Shown here: in pieces, positions 18,472-28,100 of the stretch
Numbering within the stretch: position 1 is the stretch's first letter
Layout: every line of letters starts with the position of its first letter
NCBI GenBank assembly: GCA_016874675.1
Contig: VGTL01000010.1
Span: 1 to 54,669, forward strand
From: Methanobacteriota archaeon
Lineage (GTDB): Archaea > Thermoplasmatota > DTKX01 > VGTL01
Direction of reading: 5' to 3'
DNA length: 54,669 nucleotides
Position numbers and translations under genes: made by a program
The notes under the pieces: model-generated
What the model was told of the DNA's origin: nothing
The model's database searches: none
The model's input: the letters and a program-made list of their open reading frames with translations, nothing else

Positions 18472-19650
18472 TTACAGGATCTTAAGCTTCCTCCCGTGCT
18501 TCTCGAACGCCGCGAGCGCCTGGTCGCAGTCCGCCCGGGTCAGCCCGGCGTTCATCATCGTCCGGATGCGCGACTTGTCGCGGGCGACCATCGGGAACAC
18601 TATCGGGAAGGCGAACACGCCGTCCTCGAAGAGCCCGACGCTCAGGGCCTGCGCCTTGGCGGACTCGCCGCACATCGCCGGCGTTATGGGCGTCGTGGAG
18701 TTGCCGATGTCGTAGCCCATCTGCTTGAGGGCCTTCTTGAAGTAGTTGGTGTTGTCCCAGAGCCTCTTGTTGTGCTCCGGCTCGTTCTCGACGACGTCGA
18801 GCGCCGCCATGCACGCCGCCGCGGTAGCCGGCGGGGCGGAGCCGCTCAAAAGCCAGGTCCGGGACTTGTTGAGGGCGAAGTTGCGCAGGTCGTTGGAGCC
18901 GGCGACTAGGCCGCCGACCACGCCGAACGCCTTCGAGAAAGTCCCCATCTCTACGGTTATCTTGCCCTCGACATGGAAGTGGGCGCCGATGCCGCGCCCC
19001 TCGCCCAGGACGCCCTCGCCGTGGGCGTCGTCCACCCAGGTCATGGCGCCGTACTTGTCGGCTATCCTCACTATCTGGTCCATCGGGGCGGTGTCGCCGT
19101 CCATGCTGAAAACGCCGTCCGTGATGATGAGGATGCGGCGGTACTTGTCGGCGTTCTTGAGCGCTTCCTCCATCTTCTCCATGTTGACATGCGGGTAGAT
19201 CGCCCGTTCCGCCTTCGTGAGGCGCACGCCGTCGATTATGGAGCCGTGGTTGAGCTCGTCGGTCAGTATGAGGTCGCCCTCTCCCACGAGCTGCGGTATC
19301 AGGCCGGCGTTGGCGGCAAATCCCGTCTGGTAGTAGAGCGCCGCCTCGGTCCGCTTGAACTTCGCTATCTTCTTCTCGAGCTCGATGTGCAGGTCCATGT
19401 TGCCGGCGATGGGCCGCACCGAGCCGGAGCCGGCGCCGTGGCTTCTGGCCGCCTTTATCGACGCCTCTATGAGCTTGGGGTGGTTGCTCAGGTTGAGGTA
19501 GTTGTTGGAGCAAAGCATCAAGACGTCCTTGCCGTCCACCTTGCAGCGGGGCGAGGAGGGGCCCTGCAGCACCCTGATCCTCCAGTCGAAGTTCTTCTTG
19601 ACCAAATCCTCGTATTCCGCCTTCAGAAATCCTGTCGCGTCTCTCTGCAT
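18472..19650 (-). CDS. kbl: Glycine C-acetyltransferase (2-amino-3-ketobutyrate CoA ligase)
   Basis: 392-aa PLP enzyme of the alpha-oxoamine synthase family. It cleaves 2-amino-3-ketobutyrate with CoA to glycine plus acetyl-CoA. Seen: SNNYLNLSNHP, the VDDAHGEG motif (D207, H210), PLP lysine K240 in GTFSKAFG, and the normal family length. It lies 12 bp downstream of tdh in the same direction with a good GGGAGG site before the ATG, giving the complete two-step threonine degradation pathway. KBL and other family members (serine palmitoyltransferase, 8-amino-7-oxononanoate synthase) look alike; the tdh linkage makes KBL the clear choice. Confidence 0.92.
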   Translation of the reverse strand: MQRDATGFLKAEYEDLVKKNFDWRIRVLQGPSSPRCKVDGKDVLMLCSNNYLNLSNHPKLIEASIKAARSHGAGSGSVRPIAGNMDLHIELEKKIAKFKRTEAALYYQTGFAANAGLIPQLVGEGDLILTDELNHGSIIDGVRLTKAERAIYPHVNMEKMEEALKNADKYRRILIITDGVFSMDGDTAPMDQIVRIADKYGAMTWVDDAHGEGVLGEGRGIGAHFHVEGKITVEMGTFSKAFGVVGGLVAGSNDLRNFALNKSRTWLLSGSAPPATAAACMAALDVVENEPEHNKRLWDNTNYFKKALKQMGYDIGNSTTPITPAMCGESAKAQALSVGLFEDGVFAFPIVFPMVARDKSRIRTMMNAGLTRADCDQALAAFEKHGRKLKIL

Positions 19651-19662
19651 CTTTGTGCCTCC

Positions 19663-20700
19663 CTACTTCCCAGGATACAAGACGACCTTGCCCGAGTTGC
19701 CGCCGCGCATGGCGGCCATCCCCTTCTCGAACTCGCTCATCGGGAACCTGTGGGTGATCACCGGGTCGATGTTGAGGCCGGCCTTGAACAGGCCCGCCAT
19801 CCGGTACCAGGTGTCCCACATCAGCCGGCCGTTGATGCCGTAGATGTTGGCGTACTTGAAGACCACGTCCTTCGAGAGGTCGATGCTGGCGTTCTCGCCG
19901 AAGACCCCCAGGAGCGAGAGCTCCCCGCCCTGCCGGAGCATCCTTAAGCAGGTGGTGACCCCCGCGGCGTCCCCGGCGTTCTCCAAAACGACGTCGGCGC
20001 CCCTCCCGTCGGTGTGGTCCTTGACGAACTTGACCGGGTCGGTCTCGGCCGAGAGGATGGCGAAATCCGCCCCCATCTTCTTCGCAAGATCGGTGCGGAA
20101 CCTGTTCTTGCGCCCGATGGCGATGACCTGCCGGGCCCCGACCAGCTTGGCGATGCCGACCTGCATCATGCCTATCGGCCCCACTCCGAAGATGACCACG
20201 TTGCGCGTCGGGACCTGCGTCCTGAACAGCGAGTGCGTGGCGTTGCCCAGCGGGTCCTGGACGGACGCCCACTCGGGCTTGAGCTTGGGGTCGTTCTTCC
20301 AGCAGTTCATCGCCGGTATCTTGGCGTACTCGGCGAAGATGCCCGGGACGTCCACCCCGAAGATGCGGGTGTTCTCGCAGATGTGCATCAGGCCCGTCCG
20401 GCAGTTGAAGCAGGTGCCGCAGGCGATGTGGCACTCGCCTGAGACGTAGTCGTCCACTTTCACGTTCCTGACGTTGCTCCCGACCTTCGCTATGTGGCCG
20501 GCGAACTCGTGCCCGTAGAGCAATGGGGGCTTTATCCGGTTCTGGGCCCACCCGTTCCACTCGTAGATGTGGACATCCGTCCCGCAAATCGACGCCACGT
20601 CCACCTTTATCAGGACATCGTCCGGCCCGACCGAAGGCACCTGGACCTTCCGGATCTCGGTGCCGCCCTCCTCCCCCCTGACCTTCACGACCGCATCCAT
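19663..20700 (-). CDS. tdh: L-threonine 3-dehydrogenase
   Basis: 345-aa zinc-dependent medium-chain dehydrogenase. It oxidises L-threonine with NAD+ to 2-amino-3-ketobutyrate. Catalytic-zinc ligands C39, H64 and E65 are in SICGTDVHIYEWN and GHEFAG; the structural zinc site is C94/C97/C100/C108; the NAD Rossmann motif is VIFGVGPIGMMQVG. ATG 20700 gives the normal N-terminus; further upstream the frame reads into repeat DNA. A TATA-like CTTAAATA at 20747-20754 suggests a leader of roughly 25 nt. Confidence 0.93.
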   Translation of the reverse strand: MDAVVKVRGEEGGTEIRKVQVPSVGPDDVLIKVDVASICGTDVHIYEWNGWAQNRIKPPLLYGHEFAGHIAKVGSNVRNVKVDDYVSGECHIACGTCFNCRTGLMHICENTRIFGVDVPGIFAEYAKIPAMNCWKNDPKLKPEWASVQDPLGNATHSLFRTQVPTRNVVIFGVGPIGMMQVGIAKLVGARQVIAIGRKNRFRTDLAKKMGADFAILSAETDPVKFVKDHTDGRGADVVLENAGDAAGVTTCLRMLRQGGELSLLGVFGENASIDLSKDVVFKYANIYGINGRLMWDTWYRMAGLFKAGLNIDPVITHRFPMSEFEKGMAAMRGGNSGKVVLYPGK

Positions 20701-20746
20701 CTTCTGCAGCCCACTACCCCCGGGTCTCCCCGATGGAGGATGGCGG

Positions 20747-20754
20747 TATTTAAG
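20747..20754 (-). promoter_or_regulatory. TATA box of tdh-kbl
   Basis: CTTAAATA on the minus strand, 47-54 nt upstream of the tdh ATG, in an AT-rich stretch. Confidence 0.5.
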
Positions 20755-20789
20755 GATACTGTAATAATCATCAAACAATACGGGACAGC

Positions 20790-20934
20790 GGGCAGCAAGG
20801 CAGGCCTCGGGGCCGAAAGGCAGGCAGGCGGGAAGGCAGCAAGGGAAGGCAGGAGGGCAGGCAGACAAGAAAACAGGGTTCTTCCTTCCCCCGTCCCCTG
20901 CTCCCTTGCCGCCTTCCTCCCTTCATGCCTTTCC
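20790..20934. repeat. Palindromic GGCAGCAAGG array (array C)
   Basis: More degenerate member of the family: left arm GGCAGCAAGGCAGG with GGCAGGCGGG variants, right arm CCCTTGCCGCCTTCCTCCC. Occupies the spacer between tdh and tRNA-Arg. Confidence 0.75.
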
Positions 20935-20944
20935 CCAATCGCAT

Positions 20945-20955
20945 ATATTTATAAG
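20945..20955 (+). promoter_or_regulatory. TATA box of tRNA-Arg
   Basis: ATATTTATAAG centred about 30 nt upstream of the tRNA 5' end. Confidence 0.7.
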
Positions 20956-20980
20956 CGCGCCCGGCGTTGGGCCGTTTTGG

Positions 20981-21054
20981 GCCCGCGTGGGGTAGCACGG
21001 ATATCCTAGGAGCCTGCGGAGTTCCAGACCTGGGTTCGAATCCCAGCGCGGGCG
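20981..21054 (+). tRNA. tRNA-Arg (anticodon GCG)
   Basis: 74-nt cloverleaf. Acceptor GCCCGCG pairs fully with CGCGGGC (21047-21053), with discriminator G. D-arm GGG/CCT with A14 and G18G19. Anticodon stem GGAGC/GTTCC with loop CTGCGGA, giving anticodon GCG (Arg CGC/CGU). Variable loop AGAC. T-arm CTGGG-TTCGAAT-CCCAG. CCA is not encoded directly after the discriminator. No intron. The last 11 nt are the start of a 139-bp tandem repeat. Confidence 0.88.
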
Positions 21055-21384
21055 CCCACCAATTTTGAGAAGGCGCCCGCTGCTGGGATTCGACCGAACG
21101 AGCGCCCGATGCGGCAGGGAGGGCGCTCGTTCCGGTCAGCAAAATGGGGGAGCGTATGCGAGCCCCATTTTGCATTCGCGACCAGCGCGGGCGCCCACCA
21201 ATTTTGAGAAGGCGCCCGCTGCTGGGATTCGACCGAACGAGCGCCCGATGCGGCAGGGAGGGCGCTCGTTCCGGTCAGCAAAATGGGGGAGCGTATGCGA
21301 GCCCCATTTTGCATTCGCGACCAGCGCGGGCGCCCACCAATTTTGAGAAGGCGCCCGCCGCTGGGATTCGACGAGCGCGGGCGC
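21044..21384. repeat. 139-bp tandem repeat (2.45 copies) extending from the 3' end of tRNA-Arg
   Basis: Units 21044-21182 and 21183-21321 are essentially identical; a partial third runs 21322-21384. Each unit begins with the tRNA 3' end (CAGCGCGGGCG) and holds three hairpins. H1: GCGGGCGCC/GGCGCCCGC. H2: GAACGAGCGCCC/GGGCGCTCGTTC (21096-21132). H3: GCAAAATGGGG/CCCCATTTTGC (21139-21173). An inverted copy of the T-arm (CTGGGATTCGA) follows H1. No credible ORF. This accounts for the gene-free stretch between the tRNA and tag. Confidence 0.92.
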
Positions 21385-21395
21385 AATGCATCGGA

Positions 21396-21405
21396 TTTTT
21401 ATAAG
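21396..21405 (+). promoter_or_regulatory. TATA box of tag
   Basis: TTTTTATAAG centred about 28 nt upstream of the ATG at 21429, implying a leaderless or nearly leaderless mRNA. Confidence 0.65.
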
Positions 21406-21428
21406 GAATTGGAGCTATCGGGACCATC

Positions 21429-22004
21429 ATGACCGGCAAGCAGCGCTGCGGCTGGAGCACCAACGACCCGCTCTACATCGAGTACCACGACCGCGAGTGG
21501 GGCGTCCCCCTCCACGGCGACCGGAGGCTCTTCGAGTTCCTGGTCCTTGAAGGCGCCCAGGCCGGCCTCAGCTGGCTCACCATCCTCAAGAGGCGCCAGG
21601 GCTACCGCCGTGCGTTCGACGGGTTCGATTTCGGAAAGGTGGCCGGCTACGGCCCCGCGGACGTCCGGCGGCTCCTCCGGGACCGGGGCATCATCCGCAA
21701 CCGGCTCAAGGTGCTCTCCGCGATCAACAACGCCCGCGCATTCCTGAAGGTGCGGGAGGAGTTCGGGTCGTTCGACCGATACATCTGGGGCTTTGTCGGC
21801 CAAAGACCGGTCGTGAACCGCTTCCGTACGCTCCGGCAGCTTCCCGCCCGGACCGCCTTGTCGGACCGGATAAGCGCCGACCTCCGCCGGAGGGGCTTTT
21901 CTTTCGTCGGGTCGACCATCGTCTATGCCCACATGCAGGCTACGGGGATGGTGAACGACCACCTCGTTTCGTGCTTCAGGCACGGGGAGCTCGCGGGGAC
22001 CTGA
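21429..22004 (+). CDS. tag: DNA-3-methyladenine glycosylase I
   Basis: 191-aa base-excision repair enzyme that removes 3-methyladenine from alkylated DNA. Family signature: RCGWSTNDPLYIEYHDREWG at the N-terminus, LFEFLVLEGAQAGLSW in the core, and the zinc-snap ligands C7, H20, H178 and C182 (NDHLVSCFRH). Full length. Monocistronic, with its own TATA box and a probable leaderless transcript. Homologues are common in bacteria and scattered in archaea, so acquisition by transfer next to the tRNA-associated repeats is possible but unproven. Confidence 0.93.
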   Translation: MTGKQRCGWSTNDPLYIEYHDREWGVPLHGDRRLFEFLVLEGAQAGLSWLTILKRRQGYRRAFDGFDFGKVAGYGPADVRRLLRDRGIIRNRLKVLSAINNARAFLKVREEFGSFDRYIWGFVGQRPVVNRFRTLRQLPARTALSDRISADLRRRGFSFVGSTIVYAHMQATGMVNDHLVSCFRHGELAGT

Positions 22005-22055
22005 GGACGGGCCGGCCCTCCGGCCGTCCACGTCGCGCGAAGGTACGATGAAATC

Positions 22056-22065
22056 GTTATATATT
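22056..22065 (+). promoter_or_regulatory. TATA box of the giant surface protein
   Basis: GTTATATATT about 70 nt upstream of ATG 22130. The expected leader of about 40 nt includes a GGAGTGG ribosome-binding site. Confidence 0.6.
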
Positions 22066-22129
22066 GAGAAACCGGTCCGGTCGTATCGGTCCCGGCCGAC
22101 CGGCTGCGACACAATCGGAGTGGATACAC

Positions 22130-25100
22130 ATGAAAAGCGCGCTTCGAAGGGCGGCCTGCGTGCTCGCCGTTGGCCTGTTGGTACTTGCCGGTTTCGGCTC
22201 GCTCTTCCAGGACGCCGCCGACGCCAAGATGCAGACCTACCCTTTGCCGCCCGTCCCCCCGGGCGTCCCGAACGGCTCGGAGATAACCGCCGGCGCCAAC
22301 GTCATCCAGCACCTGAACAACGGCGACGCCGAGGGACTGGCCAACGACGCCATGTCTTACCTGCAGGACAAGGGCCTGGACAGCATAAACCCCAAGCTGG
22401 GCTGGCTCACCTTCGCCCGGGACGCCGGCATCTACACCGGCGAGCTCGCCATGAACGCCCAGCACGACAGGGTCTACAACGCCTACAGGAACCTGCGGTC
22501 GCAGGGCTATTCGCCCCAGGAGATAGCCGACTGTCTCTCGCGGCCGGGGCTCTCGCTCCCGGACCGCCTCTGGGAAGCCCGCAAGCAGTTCCCGGTCGAC
22601 ACCGCCAAGGAGGCCGTCGACATGTGGAAGGGAAACTACGGCTACATGATCTCCGGCCTGGAGGTCCGGATGAAGTTCGACGCCTACGTCGACAAGAACA
22701 GCGAGAAGGCGCAAAACGACATGCTCCACAACTTCGGCGAGGGAATCCACGAGTTCGGGTGCCAGACCGTGAGCTTCGTCCAGTGGGTCTGGAACGGCTG
22801 GTTTCCGCCCAAGCCCCCGAAGCCCCCGAAGCCCCCGAAGCCCCAGATAGACCCCCCGCACAAACCCCCTTCGAACCCGGCGGGCGACCACCCGGACGAC
22901 AACGAGGACGTGTCGACCATCCGGGTCACGCGCGACAAAAGCCTCTTCAGCGCCTACGAGAGGCTGGCGCAGATCAGGGGCGACAAAGACATCGTCCGGG
23001 AGATGGAGAGCATCCGGAACATGAACAGCACGGTCACCGCCACGATGATCCCCCACTGGCGCCCCGACGTGTGGTACATGGCGAGCCTGCTCTACGACGA
23101 TTTCACGCTGCGCTACGAGGATTTCGTGCGGGACCTCCCCGACAGCGCCCTGGACGCCATGGACGCGTACACCATGACCATAACCCAGGCGGACCTTGGG
23201 GTCAAGATAGACAAGAAGATAAAAGACACCACGGTCCGTCCGTTCTCGATGCGGGCGGTAAAGAAGGCCTTCGAGGAGGAGCCGTCGTTCGTACATGCCA
23301 TAATGGAATCCTACCGGGCCGGGATCGACGACATCCTGAAGCTCCCCCGCGTGGCCGTCCTCCAGAACGGCTTCTGGCAGGCCGCCGGCGCCATGATAGC
23401 GGAATGCGGCGAGCCGGTGATGTACGTCGACGCCAACTTCGCCGGCGACACCATCGCCGGCTGCTCTGCACTGATAATACCGTCCGGCGGCCTCTACGGC
23501 CTCGACGGCTCCGAGAACCTGCGGTCGAAGCTGGACCGCTTCGTGCGCGGCGGCGGGACCCTCATCGTCCTGGCCCAGCAGCACGGCAGCGACTACTCGA
23601 GCGTTCCCGGCGGCCTTTCGGGCTACGGCTGGACAGAGGACCAGAGCTGCCAGTACAACTCCGTCGGCATCACGACCTACGTCCCGTTCCTCGCCGGCCA
23701 GGACTCGCCGGCCCTGAGCATCAACGTCGACGGCTACTTCACCGGCTGGCCCTCCGACAGCGCGATAGTCCTGTCGCGCACGAAGAACGCCCAGCCGGCC
23801 CTGCTCCTGTACCCCCTGGGCAAGGGGCACGTGGTCGCCACCTCCGCCTACGAGGACTGGGCGTACGGCAACCACGCCGCCTCGACGAGCGGGAAGAGGC
23901 TGCTCCGGGACCTGGTCGCCTGGGCGGTGGCGCCCGCCGAGATACCAGAGTTCGCCCAGGGAACCGGCGCCATATCGCTGGACGTGCCGCTCGAGAACCC
24001 GGGCGGCTCGGCCGCCACGAAGGTGGTCTTCACGGCCGTGGACCCGGACCGCAACATCGTCTCCAACTCGGAGCGGTCCGTCAGCATAGCGCCCAACTCC
24101 ACCGGCAGCGCCAACTGGGCCGTGGGGGCGGAGCAGAAGTCCGGCATCTGGTGGCTGGACTGCGCCCTCCACAACGCCACCGGCGCCCTGCTGCGCCAGT
24201 CCTTCGACGCCCAGCGGTTCGCAGTCTCGAAATACAGGGCGACCCCCGGGGGCTTCGCCTACCGGTTCAGCGGCGTCGGCTTCGACATAACCACCGATTC
24301 GGAGCACGTGCTCATCGGCTCGGAGGTCAACTTCACCGTCCATCTGTACAACCACGACAACGACACGAAGAACATCACCGTCAAGTTCGACTGGACGCAC
24401 CAGATTCTGGACCAGACGACCGTCACGCTGCCGCCCAACGGGAAGGTGGACCTGAACTGGACGCGCCGCGACGCCAGCTCCGGCCGCATGTGGGCCTGGA
24501 TCTACGACCAGGACGGCCGCCAGCTGGGCGTGGCCTCCAAGGGCGTCCGGGGGATGCGGCCCACGATGAAGGTGGAGGTGTCGGCCGACGCGGGAAGCTT
24601 GGGCCCCGGGGGGACGGTGCGCGCCACGGTCAGGGTCGGCTCCAACCAGGACCTGGTCACCAGAACGACCGTCTCGCTCCTCGACGAGATGAACGGCCTG
24701 CTCGCCTCCGGAACGCTGGAGCTGGCCCATCTTGCCAACTCCGCCTCCACCGGAACGGTCAACCTCACCATCCCGGAAACGGCGATGTCCGGCTACCTCC
24801 TGGTCACCGCCACGGCCGAGGCATACGGCAACCGGGGGGCCGGCTCGACCCGCGTCCTCTATGTGGGCGCCAACGGCACCCTCTCCGGCCGGGTGTACGA
24901 CCTCGTGTCCAACAACTCCATCCATAACGCCGAGGTCCGGCTGGAGGGCTCCTGGAGGACCTTCACGATCCGCTCGGACGGCTCGGGCAACTACATCGCC
25001 GACGTGCCGGGGGCCTGCTACCGGGTCGTGGCCAGCGCCGACGGCTACAACCGGGCGCGCGTTACGGTGCCGGTCCGACCCCACTCGAACAACACCCGCG

Positions 25101-28100
25101 ACATCGCCACCACGCCGGCCGGCAACCGCAACCTGACCCTGGGCGACCAGGGGATACAGGGCCGGGTCCTCACACTCCTCGACGAGCAGGGGATTGCGGG
25201 TGCCGGCGTGGTCTTCAACATCTCCACGAACCAGATACTCGTCGACACGGACGCCGCCGGCCGCTACTCGATGCTGCTCCCCGCGGGCGTCTGCCGGGTC
25301 GTCGCCCAGCTGGGCGAGGTCTACTCCGGAGAAACGGAGGCAGCCGTGTTCTCCGGGCGATTGACGGAGCTGGACCTCCACGTCGAGGCGGCGGTCCAGA
25401 CCGGCCGGGTGCTCGACATCGTGTACGGCACCCCCGTGGAGGGAGCGACTGTGGTGTTCGACGGGAAGCTCGCCGCCGACACGGACGCCGGCGGCCGCTA
25501 CAGCATGCCCCTCCCGATCGGCTACCACTCCGTCGCGGTCATCGCGCCGGGCCACACCTCCGCCATCGACGGCCTCCTGGTGTCGTACCGCGCCTCCGGG
25601 CGGGACTTCTTCGTGCACCCGACGCAGAACTGGACCACCGGCGTGGTCCGGGACCTGGTCCACGACACGCCGGTCGCCGGCGCCTCCCTCTCGTTCGACG
25701 GCGCCCCGGCGGTCACGACCGATGACGGGGGGCGCTACCGCGCCCTCCTGCCGACAGGGTACCACATTGTGGGCGTCTCGTGCCCCGGATACGGGGACAT
25801 CTCCACCGGCTTCCACCTCGCAGAGCGCAGCTCCGACTTCGATTTCTGGCTCGAGCCCCTGACCCGGACGGTGACGGGCACCGTGCGCGACCAGATGTCC
25901 GACACGCCGCTCTCCGGCGCCTCGCTCAGCTTCGACGGCCAGGTCAACGTGACGACGGACGGGAGCGGCGCCTTCACGGCATTCCTCGGCACGGGCCATC
26001 ACTCGGTGCTCGTCACGTTGGGCGACTACCGGACGGTCACGACCGGCATCCACGTCGCCCCCCGCAGCTCTCCCTACGACTTCTTCCTCATGCCCCTGAC
26101 CACGACCGTAAACGGCACCGTCCGCGACCTCATATACGAGTTCCCGGTGGCCGGCGCCTCCGTCAGCATCGACGGGACGCGCAACACGACCACGGACGCT
26201 GCCGGGCGGTACACAATGTCCCTTCCCACGGGCTACCACTCCGTCATGGTGAGCGAGAGGAGCTACACCACGCTTATGACCGGCATCCACGTCGCCGTGC
26301 GAAATTCGGACTACGACTTCTACCTGACGCCCCCGGCGTTCAACCTGAGCTTCGCCAACGGGACCGTGCGCGACCTCGTCTACGGCACCCCCCTGGCGGG
26401 CGTCTCGCTGGTCTTCGACGGCTCGCTCCCGGCCTCCACGGACGCCTCCGGCAGGTACTCGCGCGGCCTCGGGACCGGCTTCCATTCGGTGACGCTCTCG
26501 CTTTCCGGCTACGACAACCTGACCACCGGCTTCCACCTCAACGGCCGCGCCTCGGACTACGATTTCTGGCTCGCCCCGAACCGAAGGACCGTGACGGGCA
26601 CCCTGCGGGACCTCTCCGACAACTCGCCGGTCGCGGCGGCCAGCGTCGCGGTGGACGGCCAGCCGGTGACCCAGACGGATGCCTCGGGCGGCTTCTCGGT
26701 CACGCTGTCGACCGGCCTCCACAACATAGCGTTCACGAAGACGGGCTACCGCCAGCTGGCGACGACCCTGCAAGTGACCGCGCGCACGGGGGCGCAGGCC
26801 TTCCTGCTGTGGCCCGCCAGCTACGTCCCTCCAGCCAGCGGCGGGAACCTGACCGGCCACGTTTACGACCTCGTCTCGGGGCTGCCCGTTCCCGGCATCA
26901 CGGTCTGGTTCGACGGCTGGGACCGGACCACGACGGACCAGAACGGTTCCTACGTCATCCCCTACCCGGCCGGCCTCTACCGGATTTTTCTGAGGGGCAC
27001 CGACGACCACGACCCGATAGACACCCTCGGCTATTCGGGCGTCTCGGTCTACCCGGGGAAGAACAGCACCGTGGACTTCCACATGGCCCCCAGGAAGGGC
27101 AACCTGACCGGCATAGTCTACGACGTCGTCTCCAGAAGACCGTTGCCGGGCATCACCGTCTGGTACGCCGGGTGGGACCGGGCGACCACGGACCGGAACG
27201 GCAGCTACTCGTTCACCTACTATGCCGGCAACAACCGCCTGCTCGTGCGCGGGACGGAGGATCACGACCAGCTAGACACGCTTGGCCAAATAGCCGGAGT
27301 AACGATCTACAGGGGCAGGACGTCGACCATGGACGTGTATATGGACCCGCGCAAGGGCGTCCTCTCCGGGACGGTCCGCGACCTCGTCTCCGGAGAGCCC
27401 ATACCAGGCATCTTGGTATGGTACGCCGGCCGGGACCGGACGAGCACGGATGCCGACGGCACGTTCTCGTTCACCCATTACTGGGGAGTGGACCGGCTCC
27501 TTTTGCGCGGCACGGACGACCACGACGAGATAGACACCCACAACCAGCCGGCCGGCGTCGCCATCTACCGGGGAAGGACCTCGGTCATGGACTTCTGGTT
27601 GGAGCCGCGCAAGGGCAACCTGACCGGCACCGTCTACGACGTGGTCTCCGGGCTCCCCGTCCCGGGGATATCGGTCTGGTACGCCGGCTGGGACCGCGTC
27701 ACCACGGACCAAAACGGCACCTACTCTTTCAGGTACTACCACGGGGTCGCCCGCCTCCTCCTGCGCGGCACGGACGACCACGACGAGATAGACACCCACA
27801 ACCAGCCGGCCGGCGTCGCCCTCTACCGCGGCAAGACCTCGGTCATGGACTTCCACATGATGCCCCGCAAGGGAGGGCTCTCGGGCACAGTGCACGACGT
27901 GGTCTCCGGGCGGCCGGTCAGCGGCATCTCGGTCTGGTACGCCGGCTGGGACCGGGCGATCACCGATGCGAACGGGACCTACTCGTTCAGGTACTACCAC
28001 GGGTCGGACCGCCTGCTCCTGCGCGTGACCGACGACCACGACTCCATAGACACCCACAACCAGCCGGCCGGCGTCGCCATCTACCGCGGCAAGACCTCGG

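Noticed and set aside
21006-21404. Overlapping open frames in the tRNA-Arg downstream repeats
   Set aside because: They are tandem copies of the 139-bp structured repeat read in several frames; hairpins and tRNA similarity explain the sequence better.
21923-27265. 1780-aa open frame on the minus strand opposite the giant surface protein
   Set aside because: It is the antisense shadow of a GC-rich gene: Val/Gly/Arg/His/Asp-rich with no domain signals, and it crosses the tag gene end and the giant gene's promoter. The plus-strand frame has signal peptide, repeats and a TM anchor.
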